Source: JBBSTY01 sp038235385
GTDB taxonomy: Bacteria; Actinomycetota; Acidimicrobiia; Acidimicrobiales; Acidimicrobilacustridaceae
Length of the DNA stretch: 26,198 nucleotides
NCBI GenBank assembly: GCA_038235385.1
Contig: JBBSTY010000045.1
Coordinates: 1 to 26,198, forward strand
Direction: 5' to 3'
Shown here: piece by piece, positions 14,996 through 23,108 of the stretch
Position numbering within the stretch: position 1 is the first letter of the stretch
Layout of the letters: every line of letters begins with the position of its first letter
Translations under genes and position numbers: made by a program
Notes under the pieces: generated by a model
The model's database searches: none
Told to the model about the DNA's origin: nothing
The model's input: only the letters and a program-made list of their open reading frames with translations

Positions 14996-16750
14996 ATGGT
15001 GGAGCACGACCTGATCATCCGGGGCGGCACCGTGATCGACGGTACCGGTGCCGAGCCGCGCACCGCCGACGTGGCCGTGGTCGACGGCATCGTCACCGAG
15101 GTCGGCCGCGTCCGCGGGCCGGCTCGGCAGGTGATCGACGCAGACGGACTCGTCGTCACGCCGGGGTTCGTCGACATCCACGCGCACTACGACGGCCAGG
15201 CCTCGTGGGGCCAACGCATGATCCCGTCGTCGTGGCACGGCGTCACCACCGTCGTCGCCGGCAACTGCGGCGTCGGCTTCGCGCCCGTTCGCCCTGGTGA
15301 TCATCAGCGGCTCATCGAGCTCATGGAGGGCGTCGAGGACATCCCCGGCGTCGTGCTCGCCGAGGGGTTGGCATGGAACTGGCAGTCGTTCCCCGAGTTC
15401 ATGGACGCCGTGGACGACCGGCCCTTCGACGTCGACGTCGCCCTCCAGGTGCCCCACGGCGCGCTGCGGCTCAACGTCATGGGAGAGCGGGGGGCCGCCC
15501 GAGAACCTGCGACCGCCGACGACATCGCCCAGATGGCGCGTCAGGCAGCCGACGCCATCCGGGCAGGTGCGCTCGGCTTCTCCACGTCGCGGACCCTCAA
15601 CCACCGGACGAGCACGGGCGAGCCCACCCCGACGCTCACCGCCGAGGCCGACGAGCTCGTCGGGATCGCGCGGGCCATCGGCGCGACCGGTCGGGGTGTG
15701 CTGCAGGCGGTCTCGGACTTCACCGATGTCGATGCCGAGTTCGCGCTGTTCCGCCGGATGGCCGAGGAGTCCGGCCGGCCGCTGTCGTTCTCGTTGCTCC
15801 AGACCCGGCCGGGCGCCGCTTACCGCCGCCAGCTCGAGCTGCTGACCATCGCCAACGCCGAAGGCGTGACGATGACGGGCCAGGTTGCGCCTCGCGCCGT
15901 CGGACTGGTGATGGGCCTCCAGTGCACGTTGCACCCGTTCCTGGGGAACCCCGTCTTCGGGGAGATCGCCGGGCGCCCCCTCGACGATCAGGTGGCCGTC
16001 CTCGCCGATCCCTCGTTCCGGGCGCGGGTCCTCGCCGCGGACGCCGAGCTGGCGGCGGCAGCGCTCGGCCCTCGTCGGGGTCTCCAGGACCTCTCCACGG
16101 TGTTCGAGTTGGGCGATCCGCCCGACTACGAGCCCGCCGCCGAGTCCAGCCTGGCCCGACGAGCGGAGCGGGAGGGGTGCGATCCGATGGCACTCGCGTA
16201 CGACCTCATGCTCGGCGATGGCGGAACGGCGTTCCTCTACCTGCCGGTGCTCAACTACGGCGACGGCAACCTCGACGCGGCCGGCGAGATGCTGGCGCAC
16301 GAGTTCACCGTGCCCGGTCTCGGTGACGGCGGCGCCCACCTCGGCACCATCTGCGATGCCAGCTTCCCGACGACGCTGCTCACCCTCTGGGGGCGCGACC
16401 GCGATCGTGGGCGGCTGTCGTTGCCGTACCTCGTCCAGCGACACACCCGGGACACCGCCCGAGCGGTCGGTCTGTTCGACCGTGGGGTCCTGGCGCCGGG
16501 CTATAGGGCCGATGTCAACGTGATCGACTTCGCCGCGCTCACCGCTCGCCGTCCCGAGATCGTCCACGACCTGCCCGCAGGTGGCAAGCGCCTCGTCCAG
16601 GGCGCCGACGGGTACGTGGCGACGATCGTCGCCGGCCAGGTCACCTACGAGCGCGGCGAGGCGGCCGGGCCCCTCCCGGGCCGCCTCATCCGTGGTCCGC
16701 AGGCGGCGCCGGCCGGCGCGGTGGCGGGCACCCCCGACGCGGGTTCCTGA
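14996..16750 (+). CDS. Amidohydrolase, D-aminoacylase (N-acyl-D-amino-acid deacylase) type
   Basis: This 584-residue metal-dependent hydrolase of the amidohydrolase superfamily probably removes acyl groups from an N-acyl-D-amino acid or related compound. An N-terminal beta sandwich (IIRGGTVIDGTGAEPRTADVAV) precedes the barrel. HAHYDGQ near residue 61 gives the paired His ligands. The NCGVGFAPV segment carries the Cys that is a zinc ligand in D-aminoacylases. A late DGGAHLGTICDAS segment fits the catalytic Asp region, and the C-terminus returns to the sandwich (GYRADVNVIDF). The ATG at 14996 is chosen over a start 19 codons upstream because GAGGGGAG lies just before it. True substrate is uncertain; many actinobacterial members are uncharacterised. 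Confidence 0.9.
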   Translation: MVEHDLIIRGGTVIDGTGAEPRTADVAVVDGIVTEVGRVRGPARQVIDADGLVVTPGFVDIHAHYDGQASWGQRMIPSSWHGVTTVVAGNCGVGFAPVRPGDHQRLIELMEGVEDIPGVVLAEGLAWNWQSFPEFMDAVDDRPFDVDVALQVPHGALRLNVMGERGAAREPATADDIAQMARQAADAIRAGALGFSTSRTLNHRTSTGEPTPTLTAEADELVGIARAIGATGRGVLQAVSDFTDVDAEFALFRRMAEESGRPLSFSLLQTRPGAAYRRQLELLTIANAEGVTMTGQVAPRAVGLVMGLQCTLHPFLGNPVFGEIAGRPLDDQVAVLADPSFRARVLAADAELAAAALGPRRGLQDLSTVFELGDPPDYEPAAESSLARRAEREGCDPMALAYDLMLGDGGTAFLYLPVLNYGDGNLDAAGEMLAHEFTVPGLGDGGAHLGTICDASFPTTLLTLWGRDRDRGRLSLPYLVQRHTRDTARAVGLFDRGVLAPGYRADVNVIDFAALTARRPEIVHDLPAGGKRLVQGADGYVATIVAGQVTYERGEAAGPLPGRLIRGPQAAPAGAVAGTPDAGS

Positions 16751-16794
16751 GCCCAGGGGCCGTCGGAGGCCCGATCGGGTGGCCGGTCGGAAGG

Positions 16795-16832
16795 GAAACA
16801 CAGGCGTCCGGCCCCGGAAACATTGCAGAAAC
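16795..16832 (+). promoter_or_regulatory. Phased GAAAC array, candidate GlnR-type nitrogen operator
   Basis: GAAAC occurs at 16795-16799, 16817-16821 and 16828-16832, that is at steps of 22 and 11 bp. The missing position in between (16806-16810) reads GTCCG, a degenerate GTNAC-like box. GlnR sites in actinobacteria are built of GTNAC and GAAAC half-sites separated by 6 nt, giving the same 11-bp period. The array sits 70-108 bp before amtB, a classic nitrogen-controlled gene. Regulator identity is inferred. Confidence 0.55.
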
Positions 16833-16842
16833 AGCTGATCCG

Positions 16843-16848
16843 TACGTT
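16843..16848 (+). promoter_or_regulatory. Possible -10 box of the amtB-PII operon
   Basis: TACGTT fits TANNNT and lies 11 bp downstream of the last GAAAC box, where an activator upstream of the polymerase would be expected. It predicts a leader of about 48 nt carrying the AAGGA ribosome-binding site. Confidence 0.4.
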
Positions 16849-16902
16849 GCACCTGACCCTCGGTGGACCCAACCCGGTCCACCCGAACGCGAAGGATGTC
16901 GT

Positions 16903-18168
16903 ATGGACGCAGGTGATGTTGCGTGGGTGCTCGTCTCGGCGGCGCTCGTGCTCTTCATGACACCCGGGCTGGCCCTCTTCTACGGGGGCATGGACCGGAG
17001 TCGAAACGTGCTCAACATGTTGATGATGAGCTTCTGGTGCCTGTTGGCCGTGCCCTTGGTGTGGGTGACCATCGGGTTCTCCCTGGCCTACAGCGGGAAC
17101 GGCAAGTTCCTCGGGAACGGTGACTGGTTCTTCCTCCAGGGGATGAACATCACGCCGGTCGATGCGGGGGGTGACGGCGGGAAGCTGCTCGTCACCGTGG
17201 CGTTCCTCGGAATGTTCGCCGTGATCACCCCGGCGCTCATCTCCGGGGCGGTTGCTGACCGCATGAAGTTCTCGGCATGGGCGATCTTCGTGCCGATCTG
17301 GATCGTGCTCGTGTACTGCCCGGTGTCGTTCTGGGTGTACGGCGGCTCGTTCGGCGACGGGCTCACCGGCTGGCTGGGCGCTCGTGGTTCCCTCGACTTC
17401 GCGGGTGGCACGGTGATCCACATCAACGCCGGCATCGCCGCGCTGGCCGCGGTCCTGGTCGTCGGCAAGCGTCGTGGTTGGCCTCGAGAGGGCCACCCAC
17501 CGCACTCGATGCCCCTGGTGATGCTCGGCACCGGCATCCTCTGGATGGGCTGGTTCGGGTTCAACGCCGGATCGGCGCTGGCCGCCAACGGCACCGCCGT
17601 CCAGGCGTTCCTCAACACCTTCCTCGCCGGCGCCGCTGCCGGCATCGCCTGGGCCGTCGTGGAGCGGATCAAGGACGGGCACTTCACGAACCTCGGCGTC
17701 GCCTCGGGCATCGTGGCCGGCCTCGTCGCCATCACCCCGGGCGCCGGCTTCGTGTCGGGGATGTCCCCGATCCTCATCGGTCTGGCGGCGGGCACCGTCT
17801 GCGTCTTCGCCGTGCACCTCAAGTTCAAGGCCGGCTACGACGATGCGCTCGACGTGGTGGGCGTGCACTTCGTGGGTGGCCTCGTCGGCTCGCTCCTCAT
17901 CGGTCTGTTCGCTGATCCGGAGTTCTTCGGCGGTTCGAACAAGGCGGGTCTGTTCTACGGTGGCGACGCGTCGCTCCTGCTCGAGCAGGCACTGGCCGCC
18001 GCCGTCACGATCGCCTTCTCGTTCACCGTCACCTTCGCCATCCTCAAGGTGCTCGATCTGGTGATGGGTGTCCGGGTGGTCGAGGAGGAGGAGGAGCGCG
18101 GACTCGACCTCACCCAGCACGCCGAGACCGCCTACCACGGTGGCGACCAGCGGATGGAACGGCTGTGA
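16903..18168 (+). CDS. amtB: Ammonium transporter (Amt/MEP/Rh family)
   Basis: This 421-residue trimeric ammonium channel of the cytoplasmic membrane has eleven hydrophobic segments. The start is FMTPGLALFYGGMDRSRNVLNMLMMS, the Amt signature around helix 1-2. The pore twin histidines are H173 in VIHINAG and H322 in GVHFVGG. The phenylalanine and tryptophan-rich vestibule segments (ILWMGWFGFNAGSAL) are intact. The cytoplasmic C-terminus includes ERGLDLTQHAETAY, the conserved tail that contacts PII. AAGGA lies 8 nt before the ATG. It is followed after 40 bp by the PII gene, the usual functional pair, and preceded by a GAAAC array that suggests induction under nitrogen limitation. Confidence 0.97.
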   Translation: MDAGDVAWVLVSAALVLFMTPGLALFYGGMDRSRNVLNMLMMSFWCLLAVPLVWVTIGFSLAYSGNGKFLGNGDWFFLQGMNITPVDAGGDGGKLLVTVAFLGMFAVITPALISGAVADRMKFSAWAIFVPIWIVLVYCPVSFWVYGGSFGDGLTGWLGARGSLDFAGGTVIHINAGIAALAAVLVVGKRRGWPREGHPPHSMPLVMLGTGILWMGWFGFNAGSALAANGTAVQAFLNTFLAGAAAGIAWAVVERIKDGHFTNLGVASGIVAGLVAITPGAGFVSGMSPILIGLAAGTVCVFAVHLKFKAGYDDALDVVGVHFVGGLVGSLLIGLFADPEFFGGSNKAGLFYGGDASLLLEQALAAAVTIAFSFTVTFAILKVLDLVMGVRVVEEEEERGLDLTQHAETAYHGGDQRMERL

Positions 18169-18208
18169 CCGGCCTCGACCAGCTCACCCGACCACGAAGG
18201 GACCACAC

Positions 18209-18547
18209 ATGAAGCTCGTGACCGCCATCATCAAGCCGTTCAAGGTGGAGGAGGTGAAGAGCGCGTTGAAGGCCGCCGGCATCGCGGGCATGACCGTCTC
18301 GGAGGTCCAGGGGTTCGGCCGTCAGGGCGGGCACAGCGAGACCTACCGAGGGACCGAGTACCAGATCGACTTCGTGCCCAAGATGCGACTCGAGGTGGTG
18401 GTGGATGACGAGACGGTGCCCGCAGTGGTCGATGCGGTCGTCTCGTCGGCCGCCACCGGCAAGATCGGCGACGGCAAGATCTGGGTGACCGCGATCGAGG
18501 ACCTGGTTCGCATCCGGACCGGCGAGCGCGGCCGAGACGCGGTGTAG
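18209..18547 (+). CDS. glnK: Nitrogen regulatory protein PII (GlnB/GlnK)
   Basis: This 112-residue PII signal protein binds ATP/ADP and 2-oxoglutarate and blocks AmtB when nitrogen is plentiful. The sequence runs MKLVTAIIKPFKVEEVKSAL, with a T-loop GFGRQGGHSETYRGTEYQ, Y51 at the modification position, the B-loop TGKIGDGKIWV and the C-terminal IRTGERG. Length and every key residue are normal. It lies 40 bp behind amtB with GAAGGGA before the ATG, so glnK is the likelier name than glnB. The modifying enzyme GlnD, which commonly follows in actinobacteria, is not here; whether Y51 is modified is open. Confidence 0.96.
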   Translation: MKLVTAIIKPFKVEEVKSALKAAGIAGMTVSEVQGFGRQGGHSETYRGTEYQIDFVPKMRLEVVVDDETVPAVVDAVVSSAATGKIGDGKIWVTAIEDLVRIRTGERGRDAV

Positions 18548-18553
18548 TCCGAC

Positions 18554-18581
18554 GGCTCCGGCCCGGCTCCGGCCCGGCTCC
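18554..18581. repeat. Short tandem repeat, 11-bp unit, about 2.5 copies
   Basis: The unit GGCTCCGGCCC is repeated at 18554-18564 and 18565-18575, then partially. It follows the PII stop and contains small GGCC-type stems; it has no evident function. Confidence 0.5.
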
Positions 18582-18603
18582 CGCTCGGCGTCGTCGAGGG
18601 AGG

Positions 18604-18631
18604 GGGCCGCCCGCTCGGATGGGGGCGGCCC
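18604..18631. terminator. GC-rich hairpin after the amtB-PII operon
   Basis: GGGCCGCCC (18604-18612) pairs perfectly with GGGCGGCCC (18623-18631) around a 10-nt loop. It lies between the PII stop and the stop of the converging membrane protein gene, so it may terminate both. No T-tract is present. Confidence 0.55.
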
Positions 18632-18680
18632 GGACCGGCGGACGGTCGGCCTCTCGGCGACGCCGAGCGCTGAGGTCGGG

Positions 18681-19016
18681 TCAGGTGGTCGTCGCGGGGA
18701 CGGGAGCGGGCGTCGGCGGCTCGGTCGATGGCCCGCCCCCGCGACGTCGCAGCGCGGCGAACGCGATGGCGCCCCCGACGAGGACGACGACGATCAGCAC
18801 CCAACGACGCCGCCCGCGACGACGGCCGACCTCGATGGCCACGGCGGGGACGTGCTCGGCGAGCACGTCGATGCCGGACGCGATGCGGTCGGCGCGGGCG
18901 TCGATCTGCGACGTGAGGCGGCCGGCTCCGCTCTCGACCAGGCCCGAGGCCTGGTCCCGGGCGACGTCGATGACGTCGAGGGTGAGATCACGGACCTGAT
19001 CGACCGATGCACGCAT
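18681..19016 (-). CDS. Small single-helix membrane protein of unknown function
   Basis: This 111-residue protein has an amphipathic helical N-terminal half (DQVRDLTLDVIDVARDQASGLV). It resembles short apolipoprotein-like or YtxH-type helical repeats. One transmembrane helix lies at about residues 72-89 (VLIVVVLVGGAIAFAAL), flanked by a strongly basic stretch before it and a Pro/Thr-rich tail after it. The Arg cluster suggests the N-terminal half is cytoplasmic. The ATG at 19016 is chosen because GAGGAGAG lies just upstream. No family name can be given with confidence. An 8-bp hairpin lies in its leader. Confidence 0.7.
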   Translation of the reverse strand: MRASVDQVRDLTLDVIDVARDQASGLVESGAGRLTSQIDARADRIASGIDVLAEHVPAVAIEVGRRRGRRRWVLIVVVLVGGAIAFAALRRRGGGPSTEPPTPAPVPATTT

Positions 19017-19033
19017 GGCTCTCCTCGGGTTGG

Positions 19034-19059
19034 GGGGCTCATCCTCGCGTCTGAGCCCC
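19034..19059 (-). promoter_or_regulatory. 8-bp hairpin in the leader of the small membrane protein gene
   Basis: GGGGCTCA (19034-19041) pairs with TGAGCCCC (19052-19059) around a 10-nt loop. It ends 17 nt before the start codon, just above the ribosome-binding site. It may shape translation or mRNA stability. No start-proximal TANNNT box is visible between it and 19200. Confidence 0.3.
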
Positions 19060-19200
19060 GTCTGTGCCATCGTGCCCCATCGCCGCCCGACCCAGACCAC
19101 ACAGCGACACCGAGCCCGACGGCGCACCCAGCGCTCGGCGGCCGGCCCGGAGCACGACGGATGAGCAGATGATCGGACAGCGGGAAGATCGGGTGCGCCG

Positions 19201-20700
19201 ATGAGCGAGCCGGCGCCCCCTTGGGCTCGTCACCTCGAGCCGGGCTCCGATCCGTCATCGATCGACCTGCTGGCGGCGGGGACGTTGCCTCGCGCCTGGG
19301 TGGCGCACTGGAGGTCGCTCCCGGATCGTGTCGTCCTGGCTGACCGGTCCCGTCGTCGGTGGCGTGGATCGGAGCTCCTGGAGCGCACCGAGCTCGTGGC
19401 CCGACGTCTGCGCGGTGCCGGGATCGAACCGGGGGCCCGCGTCGTGCTGGCCGGCCCGACGTCGATCGCCTACGTCGTCGCGCACGTTGCTCTGCTGCGC
19501 GCCGGACTCGTGGTGGTTCCGGTGAATCCCGCGAGCACCCGTGGCGAGCTGGAGTCGATCATGCGAGCGTCCCAGCCGAGGGTGGCGATCATCGCCGACG
19601 ACACGATGCGGCAGTGGGCGGCCGAGATCGATCCCGGCGTGCTGACCACGTCCGAGGAGGTGGGCATCGACGACGGCCCGCCGACTCCGCTCGATGTCGC
19701 CGGGCCCGACGACCCTGCGCTGCTGCCGTGCACGTCGGGCACCACCGGCGTGCCGAAGGGGGTGCCGCTCACCCACGGGAACCTCCTGGCGAGCGCCGAG
19801 GGGCTCCGGATCGCGTGGCGGTGGAGGCCCTCCGATCGACTGGTGCTCTGCCTCCCGCTCTTCCACATGCACGGCATGGGCGTCGGGCTCCACGGCACCC
19901 TGCTCACGGGTGCGTCCGCGGTGCTCCACGACCGGTTCGACCCCGACGAGGTCCTCGATGCGGCCACCGAGGCGACGATGTTCTTCGGTGTGCCGACCAT
20001 GTACGCGCGGTTGGCGGGCGCGGCTGGCCTCGATCGGCTCGGCAACCTGCGACTGTGCGTGTCGGGATCGGCGCCGCTGAGCGCCGAGCTGCACCAGCGC
20101 ATCGCCGACAGGAGCGGCCAGGTGGTGCTGGAGCGGTACGGCATGACCGAGACGGTGATGTTGACCTCGAACCCCCATGACGGCGAACGGCGTCCGGGCA
20201 CCGTCGGGTTCCCCCTCCCCGGCGTCGATCTTCGTCTGAACCCCGACACGGACGAGATCGAGGTGCGCGGCCCCAACGTGTTCGCCGGCTACCTCGACCA
20301 ACCGGATGCGAACGCCGTGGCGTTCACCGCCGACGGCTGGTTCCGGACCGGCGACGTGGGCTCGTTCGACACCGACGGCTACCTGCGCATCATCGGCCGG
20401 TCCAAGGAGCTGATCATCTCCGGCGGCTACAACGTCTACCCGAGAGAGGTCGAGGATGTGATCCGTTCGCACCCCGCCGTCGTCGATGCCGCCGTGGCGG
20501 GGACGCCGTCACCGGAGTGGGGCGAGGTCGTCACCGCCTTCGTCGAGCTCGGGAGCGAGGTGGACGACGCCGAGCTGCTGGCGTGGATCGCCGAACGGGT
20601 CAGTCCGTACAAGCGACCGAGGATCGTGCACCGCCTCGATGCGCTCCCGCGCAATCCGCTCGGCAAGGTCGTTCGTGCCGAGTTGCGTCCGCCCGGCTGA
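19201..20700 (+). CDS. Acyl-CoA synthetase, malonyl-CoA synthetase (MatB)-like
   Basis: This 499-residue AMP-forming ligase of the ANL superfamily activates a carboxylic acid to an acyl-CoA via an acyl-adenylate. The phosphate-binding loop is TSGTTGVPKG at 178-187. The A5 motif is LERYGMTETVMLTSNPHDG, followed by PGTVGFPLPGV, and together these closely recall malonyl-CoA synthetases. The hinge region reads RTGDVGSFDTDGYLRIIGRSKELIISGGYNVYPREVE, and the catalytic lysine is K489 in NPLGKVV. A mid-protein FHMHGMGVGLHGTL segment also fits MatB. Malonate or methylmalonate is therefore a good guess, not proven. ATG is the only start after an in-frame TGA; the ribosome-binding site is poor. No malonyl-CoA decarboxylase gene is adjacent. 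Confidence 0.9.
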   Translation: MSEPAPPWARHLEPGSDPSSIDLLAAGTLPRAWVAHWRSLPDRVVLADRSRRRWRGSELLERTELVARRLRGAGIEPGARVVLAGPTSIAYVVAHVALLRAGLVVVPVNPASTRGELESIMRASQPRVAIIADDTMRQWAAEIDPGVLTTSEEVGIDDGPPTPLDVAGPDDPALLPCTSGTTGVPKGVPLTHGNLLASAEGLRIAWRWRPSDRLVLCLPLFHMHGMGVGLHGTLLTGASAVLHDRFDPDEVLDAATEATMFFGVPTMYARLAGAAGLDRLGNLRLCVSGSAPLSAELHQRIADRSGQVVLERYGMTETVMLTSNPHDGERRPGTVGFPLPGVDLRLNPDTDEIEVRGPNVFAGYLDQPDANAVAFTADGWFRTGDVGSFDTDGYLRIIGRSKELIISGGYNVYPREVEDVIRSHPAVVDAAVAGTPSPEWGEVVTAFVELGSEVDDAELLAWIAERVSPYKRPRIVHRLDALPRNPLGKVVRAELRPPG

Positions 20701-20703
20701 CCG

Positions 20704-21171
20704 TCAGCTCGCGGAACCCCGGGTCGGGGTCCCCGGTTTGCCGGGGCCGCGGCGCGTCCGTGGGGCCGGCTCGACGGGCGGGGTGCAGGTCCACCCCCGG
20801 CGTTCCAGCTCGACGGCGAGATCGTCGGCGGGGACGCCGGCGATGAGCTCGGCGCGCTGGTCGTCGAGGCGCTGCTGGGCGCGCTCGGCGGCGAGATCGG
20901 ATCGGAGATCCACCGCTCGCGGAGGGCGGTCCGGACGGGGCCCAGACGGTGGGGGTTCGTCGTCGACCGTCGCGAACTCGCCGGCGACGAGTCGATCGAT
21001 GAGCTCGGACGCCTCACGGGTGGTGAACTTGCCGCCGGCCTGGCGTTGGGTCAGCCCGAGGGGGTGGCGGGCGTCGCGGAAGCCGTCGTGGCCGGCCTCG
21101 TGCACCAGCGAGAGGAGGTACTTCATCTGCTTCGCCGATGCCGGCGGTCCGCTCTGCTGGCCGAACGCCAT
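20704..21171 (-). CDS. Small protein of unknown function, last gene of the CHAD-ParA operon
   Basis: This 155-residue soluble protein begins MAFGQQSGPPASAKQMKYLLSLV, with a HPLGLTQRQAGGKFTTREASELIDRLV segment ending near residue 60. The pattern QMxYL..L followed by FT..EAS.LID.L resembles helical DUF3072-type domains. The middle is charged and probably coiled (AAERAQQRLDDQRAELIAGV), and the C-terminus is basic and Pro/Arg-rich. Its ATG lies in TGATG with the upstream flippase stop, which settles the start and shows translational coupling. Function is unknown; the operon suggests work with the membrane protein or the ParA ATPase. It converges tail to tail with the acyl-CoA synthetase, 3 bp apart. 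Confidence 0.75.
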   Translation of the reverse strand: MAFGQQSGPPASAKQMKYLLSLVHEAGHDGFRDARHPLGLTQRQAGGKFTTREASELIDRLVAGEFATVDDEPPPSGPRPDRPPRAVDLRSDLAAERAQQRLDDQRAELIAGVPADDLAVELERRGWTCTPPVEPAPRTRRGPGKPGTPTRGSAS

Positions 21172-22358
21172 CAGGAGCCGCCCACGCTGAGCGCACCGGA
21201 AGAACCACCAGTGGCCGGGGTCGGCGCGGCGCTGTGGAGGTCGAGGTCCGGTCCGTAGCGCTCCTCGGGCGGGCGTCGCCACCGGTCGGTCTTGCGCCAG
21301 AAGAGGTAGCTCATCGAGCCGATCGGGATCGGCAGCAGCCAGGTTGCTGCTCGGAACAGGAGGACGGCCGTGACGACGTTCGGCAGCTGGTCGGCGGGCA
21401 CGCTGGGTCCGAGCACCGCCGTCAGCGTGGCCTCGGCGACCCCGAGCCCGCCCGGCGTGGGCACGATGAGCGATGCCAGCGACATGCTGCCCCACGCCAC
21501 GATGATCCGTGACCAACTGATGGTGGCCTGGTCGATCCCCTGCATCCGCAGCGCGACGCCGAGGATGAGGAACGCCGTGAACTGCGACAGCATCATGGCG
21601 CCGGTGAGCGCTCGCCAGCGCGAACCGACGGTCGCCGAGACGAGCCCGCGGAACGCGTCGACTCGTTCGTCCATGTCGTCCACCGGCGGTTTGCGCAGGA
21701 TCCGCATCACCGGTCGCAGCAGGCCCCCGATGATCGCTCCGATGCGCCGAGCGAAGGCCTCTCGGCGCAACGCCAGGACGAGCAGCACCACCGCCGCCAC
21801 GATCACCACCGAGAGCACCCCGCCGGCGATCGGAACGAACGATGCGACCGGTTCGGTCGCGGCGAGCACCGCCAACCCCAGGGCGAGGAGTCCGTACCGG
21901 CAGAGGTTGGTCCAGATGCCCGTGGTGAGGAAGCTCGAGGTGATGCGGTCGAGCGTGAAGCCCCAGGAGCGCAACATGGCGAAGTTCAGACCGGTCGCCA
22001 CCGCGCCCCCCTCGGGCACGGTGTTCGACAGCGCCGCCGACGCCGTGTTCGTGACGAACGCTTCACGGAAGCGCAGGCCGTCCAGGGTCAACATGATCGG
22101 CGGCAGGTTGGTGCACATGTTGATCAGACCGAGCACGAGGATCACGAGCACCTCGATCGCGGTGACCGGCGCGAGCTCCACCCCAGCATCGGACGCATCG
22201 CTCAGCTTGCGGAACATCGACACCAGCACGATGGCGACGACGCCGTAGGAGAACGCACCGCCGATGATCCTGCGCAGGATCCCTCGTGGCCGGTCCCCCG
22301 GAAGGCCCTCGTCGTCGGGGTCGCCGGGATCGTCGTGTCGGTGGGAGGTGCGCGACAT
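21171..22358 (-). CDS. LPG-synthase transmembrane-domain protein (UPF0104 / flippase-like)
   Basis: This 395-residue polytopic membrane protein matches the N-terminal flippase-type domain of MprF (PF03706, UPF0104) without a lysyl-transferase domain. Seen are a charged N-terminal tail of about 25 residues, at least eight hydrophobic segments, and the family motifs SALSNTVPEGGAVATGLNFAML and ASLIVPTPGGLGVAEATLTAVL (the PxPGGxGxxE signature). Such proteins are thought to move or retain lipids. It starts 4 nt after the ParA stop and overlaps the next gene as TGATG. Family assignment is strong; lipid substrate is unknown. Confidence 0.9.
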   Translation of the reverse strand: MSRTSHRHDDPGDPDDEGLPGDRPRGILRRIIGGAFSYGVVAIVLVSMFRKLSDASDAGVELAPVTAIEVLVILVLGLINMCTNLPPIMLTLDGLRFREAFVTNTASAALSNTVPEGGAVATGLNFAMLRSWGFTLDRITSSFLTTGIWTNLCRYGLLALGLAVLAATEPVASFVPIAGGVLSVVIVAAVVLLVLALRREAFARRIGAIIGGLLRPVMRILRKPPVDDMDERVDAFRGLVSATVGSRWRALTGAMMLSQFTAFLILGVALRMQGIDQATISWSRIIVAWGSMSLASLIVPTPGGLGVAEATLTAVLGPSVPADQLPNVVTAVLLFRAATWLLPIPIGSMSYLFWRKTDRWRRPPEERYGPDLDLHSAAPTPATGGSSGALSVGGS

Positions 22359-22361
22359 GGT

Positions 22362-23108
22362 TCAGCCGATCCGGTCCGCGATCGCCGCCCACAGGTCGCG
22401 GTAGGCCTTGGCGGCGCGGCTCTTGGGCGCCGTCGCCGTGACGGGCGCTCGGTGGACGCCCATCCGCTCGATGTCGATCGACGACGGGATGGTGGGGGAG
22501 ACGATCTCGGGATGGGTCGTGGTCACGGTGTCGATCAGCTCGTGATGGAGCTTCTTGCGACCGTCGACCATGGAGAAGAAGCCCACGACGGCGGGCGGGC
22601 GACGCCAGGTGCTCTCGGCCAGGAAGGTCTCGAGTTGGTCGAAGGTGCGCACCGAGAGGGGCGTGGGCACGAGCGGGACGAGCAGCACGTCGGAGGCCTC
22701 GAACACGCTCTCGGACACCAACGAGATGCTCGGCGGGCAGTCGAGGAACACGTAGTCGTACTCGCCCTTCAGGGGCCGGAGCAGCTGGGCGAGGCGTCGC
22801 GTGGGCTTCTTGGTCGCGTCGAGCTCGAGATCCATGTTGCGGTAGGAGAAGTCGGCCGGAACCAGGTCGAGGTCGTCGAAGTCGGTTCCCTTGATGGCGT
22901 CGTCGAGGGAGCGCTTCCCTCGCACCAGACCCCGGCTGCCGCCCTTGACCTTGGGCTTGACCCGGAAGTAGAACGACGCCGCGCCTTGCGGATCGAGGTC
23001 CCACACGAGGACCCGTGCACCACCGGTCGCGGCCAGGTGGGCGAGGTTCACCGCGGTTGCGGTCTTCCCGACCCCGCCCTTGATGTTGTACGACGCCAGG
23101 ACCTTCAT
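22362..23108 (-). CDS. Orphan ParA/Soj-family ATPase
   Basis: This 248-residue ATPase of the ParA/MinD superfamily has a deviant Walker A motif KGGVGKTAT with signature lysine K10. It is followed by VWDLDPQGAASFYF (Walker A') and YVFLDCPPSISLVSE (Walker B). The protein lacks the N-terminal DNA-binding extension of plasmid type Ia ParAs. No parB, parS-like repeat or replication gene is near, so it is unlikely to be the chromosome-partition ParA. Orphan ParAs often position protein or granule cargo. It overlaps the CHAD gene by 4 nt (ATGA), implying coupled synthesis and possibly a partner relation. Confidence 0.93.
   Translation of the reverse strand: MKVLASYNIKGGVGKTATAVNLAHLAATGGARVLVWDLDPQGAASFYFRVKPKVKGGSRGLVRGKRSLDDAIKGTDFDDLDLVPADFSYRNMDLELDATKKPTRRLAQLLRPLKGEYDYVFLDCPPSISLVSESVFEASDVLLVPLVPTPLSVRTFDQLETFLAESTWRRPPAVVGFFSMVDGRKKLHHELIDTVTTTHPEIVSPTIPSSIDIERMGVHRAPVTATAPKSRAAKAYRDLWAAIADRIG

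Noticed and set aside
14183..16882. 899-codon minus-strand frame
   Set aside because: It is antisense to cvnD and the amidohydrolase and has no recognisable domain.
22362..23108. Chromosome-partition locus or replication origin, suggested by ParA
   Set aside because: There is no ParB, no parS-like 16-bp palindromes, no gidA/rnpA/dnaA neighbours and no DnaA-box cluster.
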